Source: Acidovorax sp. YS12 (lineage in GTDB: Bacteria > Pseudomonadota > Gammaproteobacteria > Burkholderiales > Burkholderiaceae_C). From it: 64,000 nucleotides of DNA. The notes under the pieces were generated by a model. That model worked only from the letters and a program-made list of their open reading frames with translations, ran no database searches and had not been told where the DNA came from. Every line of letters begins with the position of its first letter. Position 1 is the stretch's first letter. Below, one piece after another: positions 47,794-55,639 of this stretch. The stretch covers positions 2,619,001 to 2,683,000 of the forward strand of contig CP053915.1 of assembly GCA_021496925.1 (NCBI GenBank). The letters are read 5' to 3'. The position numbers were made by a program, and so were the translations under genes.

Positions 47794-48675
47794 ATGCTCC
47801 CTCCGCCCCCGCCCTCCGCCCCGCGCGGGTTCGTTGCCGTGCAGGCCGTGCTGCTGCTGGCCGGGGCCACGGCCTGGGCGCTGCAGGCCGGCCAGGCGCC
47901 GTGGGCCGCCAACGCCCTGTGGCTGGCCGTGCTGCTGGCCTGCGCCACGGCGCTGGCGGCCGTGCGGCACGGGCGCCTTGGCTGCTGGGCGGCGCTGATG
48001 GTGCAGTGCGCCGCGCTGGCCACCGCCACCAGCGCGCTGGAGCTGACCGCCTGGCACTGGCTGTTCAAGCCCCTGGCCATGCTGTGCGCTATCGTTTGGG
48101 TAGCTGCCAGCGCTCACCCAGCAAGGGCCGGAGCCACTTTTTTCTCTCCATCCACCCCGGCGCTCGACGCCACCGGGCGGCGCTGGCTCACCGGCGCGCT
48201 GGCGGCCTCGCTGGCGGGCGATGCGTTCCTCATGGTGGAAGGCTTCTTCGTGCCCGGCCTGGCCTCCTTCCTGCTGGCGCACCTGGCGTACATCGCCGTG
48301 CTGCGGCGCGGGCAGCGCTGGTTCGCGCACCGGGGCGCGCTGGCCGCCACGCTCGCCATCGGCCTGGGCATGTACCTGTTCCTGTGGCACGGCGGGCTGC
48401 CGCCCGCGCTGCGCCTGCCGGTGGCGGTGTACGTCACGGTCATCGCCCTCATGGCGGCCCAGGCCCTGGGCCGCGCGCACCAGTTGCGCACGCGCGGTGC
48501 CACGCTGGTGGCGCTGGGCGCGTGCAGCTTCCTGTGCAGCGATGCCGTGCTGGCCACGAACCGCTTCGTCCAGCCCCTGCCCTGGGCCGCGCTGTGGGTG
48601 CTGGCCAGCTACTACCTGGCGCAGGGGCTGATCGTCGCCGGCCTGCTGCGCCCTGCCGCGCGGCCCGGCACCTGA
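47794..48675 (+). CDS. YhhN family membrane protein (lysoplasmalogenase-like)
   Basis: 293 residues, about eight membrane helices. The YhhN/TMEM86 pattern is visible: LAASLAGDAFLMVEGFFVPG, ASFLLAHLAYIAVL, VYVTVIALMAAQAL and GACSFLCSDAVLATNRF, with the conserved aspartates of the membrane hydrolase. Some relatives are lysoplasmalogenases; the substrate here is unknown. Residues about 98-116 (AIVWVAASAHPARAGATFF) come from a family A palindromic repeat at 48088-48141 and form a non-conserved insert between helices. Start ATG 47794. Confidence 0.82.
   Translation: MLPPPPPSAPRGFVAVQAVLLLAGATAWALQAGQAPWAANALWLAVLLACATALAAVRHGRLGCWAALMVQCAALATATSALELTAWHWLFKPLAMLCAIVWVAASAHPARAGATFFSPSTPALDATGRRWLTGALAASLAGDAFLMVEGFFVPGLASFLLAHLAYIAVLRRGQRWFAHRGALAATLAIGLGMYLFLWHGGLPPALRLPVAVYVTVIALMAAQALGRAHQLRTRGATLVALGACSFLCSDAVLATNRFVQPLPWAALWVLASYYLAQGLIVAGLLRPAARPGT
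48088..48141. repeat. Family A repeat inside the YhhN gene
   Basis: GCTATCGTTTGGGTAGCTGC, then CAGCGCTCACCCAGCAAGGG. It is in frame and translated. The same GCTATCGTTT occurs in the intergenic copy near 36394. Confidence 0.65.
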
Positions 48676-48782
48676 AAGGCACCCCGGCCGGCGTGCGGGC
48701 CGCGCCCTTTGGGTAACATCACACCCCCTTTCCACGGGGCGCGCGCCCGCGCCGCCAGGTGCGCGCGGCCCCCTGCCATGCC

Positions 48783-49412
48783 ATGACCCCATCGACCCCA
48801 CCCTCCTTCCTCAGCCGCGTGGCCATTGCCCTCGGCAGCTTCTTCGCCCTCCTGGGCAACGGCCGCCTGGCCGCCGACGTGCAGCGCCTGCGCGCGGGCG
48901 AGCCGCTGGCCGCCGACGCGCCGCCCAAGGAGGTGCGCGTGGAGGTGCCGGTGGAGAAGATCGTCGAAGTGCGGGTGGAAGTGCCGGTGGAAAAAGTCGT
49001 CGAGAAAATCGTCGAGCGCCGCATCGAGGACACCACGCCCACCGCCGCGCTGCAGCTGCTGGGCCTGCTGCAGCGCCAGGCGCGCTTCGTCGATTTCGTG
49101 CAGGAGGACGTGGCGCAGTACAGCGATGCCGAGATCGGCGCCGCCGCGCGCGTGGTGCACGAGGGCTGCCGCAAGGTGCTGGCCGAGCACTTCACCCTGG
49201 CCCCGGTGCGCACCGAGCCCGAGGGCAGCCGCATCACGCTGCAGCCCGGCTTCGACGCCGCGCGCGTGCGCGTGACCGGCAACGTGGTGGGCCAGCCGCC
49301 CTTCACCGGCACGCTCGCCCACCGCGGCTGGCAGGCCAGCGACGTGCGCCTGCCCCAGCTCACCGACGCCCAGGCCGCGCGCACCCTGGCGCAGGCGGAG
49401 GTGGAGCTGTGA
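48783..49412 (+). CDS. DUF2760 protein with N-terminal anchor and VEVPVEK repeats
   Basis: 209 residues. A hydrophobic N-terminal segment (about 8-26, FLSRVAIALGSFFALLGNG) could be a membrane anchor. Residues about 48-80 are a charged low-complexity stretch built from repeats of VRVEVPVEKIVE and VPVEKVVEKIVE. The C-terminal 120 residues (LQLLGLLQRQARFVDFVQED onward) match the DUF2760 pattern. DUF2760 genes are commonly found directly before Hsp70-like genes, and here the stop overlaps the Hsp70 start (GTGA). The role is unknown; a co-factor or membrane tether for the Hsp70 is the natural guess. Confidence 0.85.
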   Translation: MTPSTPPSFLSRVAIALGSFFALLGNGRLAADVQRLRAGEPLAADAPPKEVRVEVPVEKIVEVRVEVPVEKVVEKIVERRIEDTTPTAALQLLGLLQRQARFVDFVQEDVAQYSDAEIGAAARVVHEGCRKVLAEHFTLAPVRTEPEGSRITLQPGFDAARVRVTGNVVGQPPFTGTLAHRGWQASDVRLPQLTDAQAARTLAQAEVEL

Positions 49413-51307
49413 GCGCTCTGGAATCCATAGCTGCCAGCACAGGCCAGGAAAGCGCTGAAGGCCAAAATGGCCCGCAATTCAGCATCGGCATCGACCTCGG
49501 CACCACGCACTGCGCCTTGTCGTGGATCGACCACGCCGCCAGCGACGGCGAGCGCGTGGCGCAGGGCGTGCTGGACGTGCCCCAGCTCACCGCGCCGGCC
49601 AGCGTGCAGGCACTGCCGCTGCTGCCCTCGTTCCTGTACCTGCCGCACGAGAGCGAGCTGACGCCCGCCGACCGCACCCTGCCCGGCCAGGCGCCGCAGG
49701 ACGGCGTGGTGGGCGAGTTCGCGCGCACGCGCGGCGCGGCCACGCCGATCCGCCTGGTCTCCAGCGCCAAGAGCTGGCTGTGCCACCCCGGCGTGGACCG
49801 GCGCGCGCCGCTGCTGCCAGCCGATGCGCCGGAGGACGTGGCGCGCCTGTCGCCGCTGGCCGCCAGCATGCGCTACCTGGAACACCTGCGCTGGGCCTGG
49901 GAGCAGGCCCACCCCGGGGCGCCGCTGGCGCGCCAGCAGGTGACGGTGACCATTCCCGCATCGTTCGACCCCGCCGCGCGCGCGCTGACGGCCGAGGCCT
50001 GCCAGGCCGCCGGGCTGGCGCACTTCACGCTGCTGGAGGAGCCCCAGGCCGCGCTGTACAGCTGGATCCAGGCCAGCGGCGGCGCCTGGCGCAAGCAGGT
50101 GGCGCACGGCGACATGCTGCTGGTGGTGGACGTGGGCGGCGGCACCACCGACTTCTCGCTCATCGCCGTGCTGGAGCAGGACGGCCACCTGGCGCTGCAG
50201 CGCGTGGCCGTGGGCGAGCACATCCTGCTCGGCGGCGACAACATGGACCTGGCCCTGGCCTACGGCGTGGCGCGCAAGCTGGCGCAGGAAGGCAAGCCGC
50301 TGGACGCCTGGCAGACCCGCGCGCTGGCGCACGGCTGCCGCGCCGCCAAGGAACAGCTGCTGGCCGACGCCCGCCTGGCCGCCGTGCCCGTGGTGGTGCC
50401 GAGCCGGGGCAGCAGGCTCATCGGCGGCAGCATCCGCACCGAAGTCACGCAGGCCGAGGTGCAGCAGGGGCTGGTGGAAGGCTTCTTCCCGCGCGTGGAC
50501 GTGTCCGACAAGCCGCAGGCGCGCGCGCGCGCCGCGCTCACGCAACTGGGCCTGCCCTACGCGCAGGATGCCGCCGTCACGCGCCACCTGGCGGCCTTCC
50601 TGGCGCGCCAGCTGGACGCCACCGCGCAAACCGGCGGCCTGCAGCCGCGTGCCGGCGCCAGCTTCGTGCACCCCACGGCGGTGCTGTTCAACGGCGGCGT
50701 GCTCAAGGCGCCGCAGATCGCGCAGCGCATCCTGGACGTGCTCGGCGGCTGGCTGGCCGCCGAGGGCGCCCCGGCGCCGCGCGTGCTCGAAGGCGCGCAC
50801 CTCGACCTGGCGGTGGCGCGCGGCGCGGCCTACCACGGCTACGTGGCGCGCCAGGGGCGCGGCGTGCGCATCCGCGGCGGCACGGCGCAGAGCTACTACG
50901 TGGGCGTGGAGAGCAACATGCCCGCCATTCCCGGCATGGAGCCGCCCGTCTCGGCCCTGTGCCTGGCGCCCTTCGGCATGGAGGAAGGCAGCGAGGTGGC
51001 GCTGGACGCGCAGCCGTTCGGCCTGGTGGTGGGCGAACCGGTGCGCCTGCGCTTCTTCGGCTCCAGCGTGCGCCGCCACGATGGCGTGGGCACGCTGCTC
51101 GACTTCTGGGGCCCCGAGGAGCTGGTCGAGCTGCAGGAGATCGAGGCCCTGCTGCCCGCCGAGGGCCGCAGCCCCGGCGAGGTGGTGCCCGTGCACCTGC
51201 ACGCGCGCGTGACCGACATCGGCACGCTGGAGCTGAGCGCCGTGCCGGTGGGCGGCAATGCGCGCTGGAAGGTCGAGTTCGACGTGCGCGCCCCGGCCGC
51301 CGCCTGA
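49409..51307 (+). CDS. Hsp70-family protein (non-canonical DnaK paralogue) 1
   Basis: 632 residues from a GTG overlapping the DUF2760 stop. Actin-like ATPase motifs: phosphate-1 GIDLGTTHCALSW (about 31-43), phosphate-2 VVDVGGGTTDFSL, GGDNMDLALAYG, and the adenosine region NGGVLKAPQIAQRIL. The C-terminal part (about 430-632) is beta-rich but lacks the DnaK-type substrate lid and EEVD tail. Residues 5-20 (ESIAASTGQESAEG) come from an in-frame family A repeat, so the true ancestral start may have been further in. No J-protein or GrpE gene is nearby. Probably a specialised chaperone or ATPase whose client is unknown. Confidence 0.88.
   Translation: MSALESIAASTGQESAEGQNGPQFSIGIDLGTTHCALSWIDHAASDGERVAQGVLDVPQLTAPASVQALPLLPSFLYLPHESELTPADRTLPGQAPQDGVVGEFARTRGAATPIRLVSSAKSWLCHPGVDRRAPLLPADAPEDVARLSPLAASMRYLEHLRWAWEQAHPGAPLARQQVTVTIPASFDPAARALTAEACQAAGLAHFTLLEEPQAALYSWIQASGGAWRKQVAHGDMLLVVDVGGGTTDFSLIAVLEQDGHLALQRVAVGEHILLGGDNMDLALAYGVARKLAQEGKPLDAWQTRALAHGCRAAKEQLLADARLAAVPVVVPSRGSRLIGGSIRTEVTQAEVQQGLVEGFFPRVDVSDKPQARARAALTQLGLPYAQDAAVTRHLAAFLARQLDATAQTGGLQPRAGASFVHPTAVLFNGGVLKAPQIAQRILDVLGGWLAAEGAPAPRVLEGAHLDLAVARGAAYHGYVARQGRGVRIRGGTAQSYYVGVESNMPAIPGMEPPVSALCLAPFGMEEGSEVALDAQPFGLVVGEPVRLRFFGSSVRRHDGVGTLLDFWGPEELVELQEIEALLPAEGRSPGEVVPVHLHARVTDIGTLELSAVPVGGNARWKVEFDVRAPAAA
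49421..49470. repeat. Family A repeat at the start of Hsp70 gene 1
   Basis: GAATCCATAGCTGCCAGCAC, then AGGCCAGGAAAGCGCTGAAG and GCCAAAATGG. It provides residues 5-20 of the protein, in frame. Confidence 0.75.
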
Positions 51308-51379
51308 CCGAGCCCTAAACCCCACGGCTGGAGAGGCCTCCCCACACAAACGCCGCGCCTGCGGGCACCATACCGCGCC

Positions 51380-51426
51380 GTGCCCGTGGCGGGCCTGCGC
51401 GCAGGCTCCGCCACGGGCACGGTTTT
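51380..51426 (+). terminator. Intrinsic terminator after Hsp70 gene 1
   Basis: A near-perfect stem of about 18 pairs (TGCCCGTGGCGG...CCGCCACGGGCA with an inner GCCTGC/GCAGGC) followed by GGTTTT, 72 nt after the Hsp70 stop. It separates the DUF2760-Hsp70 unit from the binding protein gene. The rest of the gap 51308-51556 should hold the latter's promoter; AGGAGG stands just before its ATG. Confidence 0.8.
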
Positions 51427-51556
51427 CGCTTATGTCCCGGCCGTCCAGACCCGAATGGCCGGACAACCCGCCAGCGGCCACCCGCCCTGGCACCTGGCGC
51501 CCTCGACCCGGGGGCGTCCATCCCACGCTGAATCACCGTTTCAGGAGGTTTCACCC

Positions 51557-52441
51557 ATGCACCCGCTCTCCACGCGCGCGCTGGCCGGCGCGCTGGCCAC
51601 GGCCCTGGCGCTGCCCGCGCTCGCCGCCGACCCCACGCTCTCCAAGATCCAGTCCAGCGGCACGCTGACCATCGGCTACCGCAAGGACGCCTCGCCCCTG
51701 TCCTACGTGGACGCCAGCGGCCAGCCCATCGGCTACGCCATCGACCTGTGCCAGCAGCTGGTTGCGCGCATCCAGAGCCAGCTCAAGCTGCCCGCGCTGC
51801 AGGTGCAGTACGTGCCGGTGACCATCGCCGAGCGCTTCGACCGCATCGCCGAAGGCAAGATCCAGCTCGAATGCGCCGACTCCACCAACTCCAAGGCGCG
51901 GCGCGACCTGGTGAGCTTCGGCCTGACCTACTACTACGCCGGCGCCCGCATGCTGGTGCGCAAGGACGACAAGCGCGAGCAGTTGTCGCAGATGGCCAGC
52001 GCGCGCATTGCCGTCATCACCGGCTCCACGGGCCAGACCGTGGCCGAGCGCCACAAGGGCGCCACCCTGGTGCCCGTGGCCAGCACCGACGAAGGCGCCC
52101 GGGCCGTGGCCGAGGGCCGCGCCGACGCCTTCGTGTCCGACGACATCTCCCTCATCGACCAGGCACGCATGCTCAAGGGCGCGGTGAAGGTGGTGGGCCC
52201 GCGCATGTCGGTGGAGCCGCTGGCGCCGATCGTGCCCAAGAACGCCCCCGACTTCCAGCACCTCGTGGCCCAGGCCATGAAGGACATGTACCGCGACGGC
52301 ACGGCGCGCCAGGTGTACCGCAAGTGGTTCGAGCACCCGCTGCCGGTGCGCGAGTACTCGCTCGACCTGCCGCCCGACCGCCTGCTGAGCGACACCTTCC
52401 GCCGCCCCGATACCTTCGTGACCGACTGGACGGTGCTGTAA
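51557..52441 (+). CDS. Amino-acid ABC transporter binding protein (GltI-like), orphan
   Basis: 294 residues. Sec signal peptide (residues 1-23, ALAGALATALALPALAAD). The mature part is a family 3 solute-binding protein: GTLTIGYRKDASPLSYVD, YAIDLCQQLVARIQ, ECADSTNSKARRDLVSFGLT and ADAFVSDDISLIDQ, near glutamate/aspartate binding proteins. No permease or ATPase gene is adjacent, so it must work with a transporter coded elsewhere or act alone. The third base of its TAA stop is the first base of the MITE-like element that follows. Confidence 0.88.
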   Translation: MHPLSTRALAGALATALALPALAADPTLSKIQSSGTLTIGYRKDASPLSYVDASGQPIGYAIDLCQQLVARIQSQLKLPALQVQYVPVTIAERFDRIAEGKIQLECADSTNSKARRDLVSFGLTYYYAGARMLVRKDDKREQLSQMASARIAVITGSTGQTVAERHKGATLVPVASTDEGARAVAEGRADAFVSDDISLIDQARMLKGAVKVVGPRMSVEPLAPIVPKNAPDFQHLVAQAMKDMYRDGTARQVYRKWFEHPLPVREYSLDLPPDRLLSDTFRRPDTFVTDWTVL

Positions 52442-52708
52442 GAACGTGTTTACGGTCTTTTCATGGAGCCCGCAAGGCAGCAAAAAGCCGCAATCTAGGC
52501 GCGCGCCGCAGGCCATGCTGGCGGCCTGGCCGAGGCGCGCAACGACGAGTGCGGCTTTTTGCTGCCTTGCCCGAAGGGTTGCCCCGCAAAAGTGGCATCT
52601 GCGGCGTTGCAAATGCTCGCCGGGCCACCAGCCCGGCTGCGCTTTGCGCCTTGCACCTGCCACTTTTGCGGGGCAACGGGCTCCATGAAAAGACCGTAAA
52701 CACGTTCT
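52441..52708. mobile_element. 268-bp MITE-like element with nested perfect inverted repeats
   Basis: Perfect 32-bp terminal inverted repeats (52441-52472 and 52677-52708, outermost bases AGAACGTGTTTACGG). Inside are two more perfect 20-bp inverted pairs: 52473-52492 with 52550-52569, and 52578-52597 with 52658-52677. Both enclosed loops contain further small stems. No protein is encoded; short open frames on both strands start with the same peptide from the terminal repeats. The flanks show a possible 3-bp duplication TAA (52439-52441 and 52708-52710). The rest of the gap (52711-52783) leads to the second Hsp70 gene. Confidence 0.85.
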
Positions 52709-52783
52709 AAAGCCCCCCGGCGGTTTCGGGGTAACAATCGCGGCAGCGGCCCCGCGCCGCCTGCCCCGTCCCTGAACCGCCGC

Positions 52784-55624
52784 ATGACCACCGCCCCCAC
52801 ACCGCACCCCGCCACCGCCCGCTACGCCGTCGGCATCGACCTGGGCACCAGCCACACCGTGGTGGCCTGCGCGCCGCTGCACGGCGGCCCCGGGGACATC
52901 GCCCTGCTGCCCATCCCGCAGCGCACCACCGCCAGCGAGGTGCAGGCCCTGCCCCTGCTGCCCTCGGTGCGCTACCAGGCGGCCCCCGGCGAGCTGGGCG
53001 AGGCCTGGCGCCAGCCCTGGCCGCCGCTGGGCGCCAGCGACGCAGCCCCGGCCATCACCGGCCGCTGGGCGCGCGAGCTCGGCGCCAGCGTGCCCGGGCG
53101 GCTGGTGGCCAGCGCCAAGAGCTGGCTCTCGCACCCGGGCGTGGACCGCGGCGCGCCCATCCTGCCCTGGGGCGCGCCCGAGGACGTGGCGCGCATCTCG
53201 CCGCTCGACGCATCCGCCGCCACGCTGGCCCACGTGCGCGCCGCGTGGGACCTGGCCCACCCCGAGGCCCCGCTGGCCCGGCAGGCCGTGGTGCTCACCG
53301 TGCCCGCCTCGTTCGACGAAGGCGCGCGCGCCCTCACGCTGGAGGCCGCGCAGCGCGCCGGCCTGCCCCCGGTGCAATTGCTGGAGGAACCCAAGGCCGC
53401 CTTCCACGACTGGCTGGTGCTGCAGGGCGACGCCCTGGCCGCGCAACTGGCGCACAGCCGCCTGGTGCTGGTGGCCGACGTGGGCGGCGGCACCACCGAC
53501 CTGACGCTGATCCGCGTCGCCCCCGGCACCGGCGGCGCCCTGCCCACGCTCACCCGCGTGGCCGTGGGCGAGCACCTGATGCTCGGCGGCGACAACATGG
53601 ACCTGGCCCTGGCGCACCGGCTGGAGCCGCAGTTCGCCGGCGCCGGCCAGCGCCTGGCGCCGGGGCGCTTCGCGCAACTGGTGCAGCGCTGCCGCCAGGC
53701 CAAGGAGCTGCTGCTGGCCGAAGGCGCACCCGCGCACACCACCATCACGCTGCTGGGCGGCGGCTCGCGCCTGCTGGCGCAAACCCGCTCGGCCCCGCTC
53801 ACGCAGGCCGACGTGCACGCCTGGGTGGTGGAAGGCTTCCTGCCGCCCGCGCAGCCCGGCGACGCCCCCACGCGCCGCCAGGGCGCGCTGCGCGGCCTGG
53901 GCCTGCCCTACCCGGCCGACGCCGCCATCACGCGCCACCTGGCGCAGTTCCTGGCGCAGCACGCGGGCGGCGAATGGCCCGACACCGTGCTGCTCAACGG
54001 CGGCGTGTTCCACGCCCACGCACTGGCCGAGCGGCTGACCGGCCAACTGGCGCAATGGCGCGGCGCGCCCGTGCGCGTGCTGCACAACCCCCACCCCGAC
54101 TGGGCCGTGGCACGCGGCGCGGCCGCCCATGGGCTGGCGCAATACAAGGAAAAAACGGCTCTAGCCCAGGAGGGACAAGCGCCAGCAACTCCCAAAACCA
54201 TAGTGCCGCGCATCGGCGGCGGCTCCGCGCGCAGCTACTGGCTGGTGCTGCCCGGCCCCCAGGGCGGCGCACGCCAGGCCCTGTGCCTGCTGCCGCGCGG
54301 CACCGAGGAAGGCGTGCGCCTGGTGCTGTCCGGGCGCCGCTTCGCGCTGCGGCTCGGCCAGGCCGTGCGCTTCGACCTGGTGGCGCGCAGCCAGGGCCAG
54401 GCCCAGGCCGGGCAGATCGCCGCGCTCGAAGGCGAGGGCTGGACCGAGCTGCCCCCCCTGGCCACCGTGCTGCCCGCGCCCGAGGGCCGGGCCACCGCGC
54501 AGGTGGAAGTGCAACTGCAGGCCTGCATGGGCGAGGTCGGCACGCTGGAGGTGCGCTGCGTGGCCGCCCACGATCCGGCGCACGCCTGGCTGCTGCCCTT
54601 CGCCGTGCGCGGCGCCATGGCGCATGACGCTTCTGAATCCATAGCTGCCAGCGCAGACCCTGCAAGCGCTGGCGCCGAAAAACGCCTGCAAGCAGCGCTG
54701 GCGCTGGCCGAGCGCATCTTCGGCCACCAGGCCCAGGAGGTGGCGCCGAAAGACGTGCGCCAGTTGCGCACCGCGCTGGAGCGCCAGATCGGCCCGCGCG
54801 AGGACTGGGACGTGGCCACCTTGCGCACCCTGTTCGACGCGCTGCTGGCGCGCGCCAAGCGCCGCCGCCGCACGCCCGAGCATGAGCGCGTGTGGCTCAA
54901 CCTGGCGGGATGGTGCCTGCGCCCCGGCGTGGGCGCGCAGCTCGACGCCTGGCGCATCGGCCAGGTGTGGCAGCTCTACCCGCAGGGCCTGGGCCACGCG
55001 CAGGACAGCGCCAACTGGACCGAATGGTGGGTGTTCTGGCGCCGCGTGGCCGCCGGCCTGGACGAGACCCAGCAAATGGAGGTGCTCGAAGCCGTGGCCG
55101 GCTGCATGCAGAAAACCGTGCAGCGCGCCAGCGCCAAGGGCGCCAAGGCGCCCTGGGGCAGCTACGACGACATGCTGCGCCTGTTCGCCGCCATGGAGGC
55201 CGTGCCCTGGCAGTACCGCCAGGAGATGGGCCAGTGGATGCTGCAGCGCCTGCGCCGCCCGGACGAACCGGCGCACACCTGGTGGGCCATCGGCCGCCTG
55301 GCGGCGCGCCAGCCGCTGGCCGCCAACGCGCACCGCGTGATGCCGCCCGAGGCGGCGCAGGAATTCCTCGACGCCACGCTGGCGCAGGACTGGCGCAAGA
55401 ACGAACACGCCATGTTCGCCGCCGTGCAGATCGCGCGCATGACGGGCGAGCGCACGCTCGACCTGCCCGGCGCCGCGCGCGCCGCGGTGCTCGGCAAGCT
55501 GCGCGCCAGCGGCGCGCCGCAGCGCTGGGTCGACCAGGTGGAGCAGGTGCAGGAAATGAGCCGCGAGGACCGCCAGCGCAGCCTGGGCGACAGCCTGCCG
55601 CCGGGGCTGGTGCTGGTGGGGTAG
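52784..55624 (+). CDS. Large Hsp70-family protein (paralogue 2) with C-terminal helical domain
   Basis: 946 residues. The ATPase domain is close to that of paralogue 1: GIDLGTSHTVVACA (about 18-31), LSHPGVDRGAP, VADVGGGTTDLTLI, GGDNMDLALAHR and LNGGVFHAHALAERL. A beta-rich middle (470-610) is followed by a C-terminal helical, Trp-rich region of about 310 residues (e.g. WTEWWVFWRRVAAGL and HTWWAIGRLAARQPL), resembling DUF3731, which is absent from DnaK. Residues about 456-473 and 618-635 are translated family A repeats. It follows the MITE-like element. Function unknown; the pairing with paralogue 1 and DUF2760 suggests one system. Confidence 0.88.
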   Translation: MTTAPTPHPATARYAVGIDLGTSHTVVACAPLHGGPGDIALLPIPQRTTASEVQALPLLPSVRYQAAPGELGEAWRQPWPPLGASDAAPAITGRWARELGASVPGRLVASAKSWLSHPGVDRGAPILPWGAPEDVARISPLDASAATLAHVRAAWDLAHPEAPLARQAVVLTVPASFDEGARALTLEAAQRAGLPPVQLLEEPKAAFHDWLVLQGDALAAQLAHSRLVLVADVGGGTTDLTLIRVAPGTGGALPTLTRVAVGEHLMLGGDNMDLALAHRLEPQFAGAGQRLAPGRFAQLVQRCRQAKELLLAEGAPAHTTITLLGGGSRLLAQTRSAPLTQADVHAWVVEGFLPPAQPGDAPTRRQGALRGLGLPYPADAAITRHLAQFLAQHAGGEWPDTVLLNGGVFHAHALAERLTGQLAQWRGAPVRVLHNPHPDWAVARGAAAHGLAQYKEKTALAQEGQAPATPKTIVPRIGGGSARSYWLVLPGPQGGARQALCLLPRGTEEGVRLVLSGRRFALRLGQAVRFDLVARSQGQAQAGQIAALEGEGWTELPPLATVLPAPEGRATAQVEVQLQACMGEVGTLEVRCVAAHDPAHAWLLPFAVRGAMAHDASESIAASADPASAGAEKRLQAALALAERIFGHQAQEVAPKDVRQLRTALERQIGPREDWDVATLRTLFDALLARAKRRRRTPEHERVWLNLAGWCLRPGVGAQLDAWRIGQVWQLYPQGLGHAQDSANWTEWWVFWRRVAAGLDETQQMEVLEAVAGCMQKTVQRASAKGAKAPWGSYDDMLRLFAAMEAVPWQYRQEMGQWMLQRLRRPDEPAHTWWAIGRLAARQPLAANAHRVMPPEAAQEFLDATLAQDWRKNEHAMFAAVQIARMTGERTLDLPGAARAAVLGKLRASGAPQRWVDQVEQVQEMSREDRQRSLGDSLPPGLVLVG
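54150..54203. repeat. Family A repeat inside Hsp70 gene 2 (first)
   Basis: AAAAAACGGCTCTAGCCCAG, then GAGGGACAAGCGCCAGCAAC and TCCCAAAACC, in frame; similar to the intergenic copy at 60747. Confidence 0.65.
54635..54690. repeat. Family A repeat inside Hsp70 gene 2 (second)
   Basis: GAATCCATAGCTGCCAGCGC, then AGACCCTGCAAGCGCTGGCG, in frame; gives the peptide ESIAASADPASAGAE. The first 18 bases are the same as in Hsp70 gene 1. Confidence 0.78.
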
Positions 55625-55639
55625 CCGCCCGGCCCGGGC

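Noticed and set aside
52446..52703. Two 80-codon frames on opposite strands in the MITE-like element, both starting MFTVFSWSP
   Set aside because: The shared start comes from the 32-bp inverted ends; the rest is translated hairpin DNA with no conserved features and no ribosome site.
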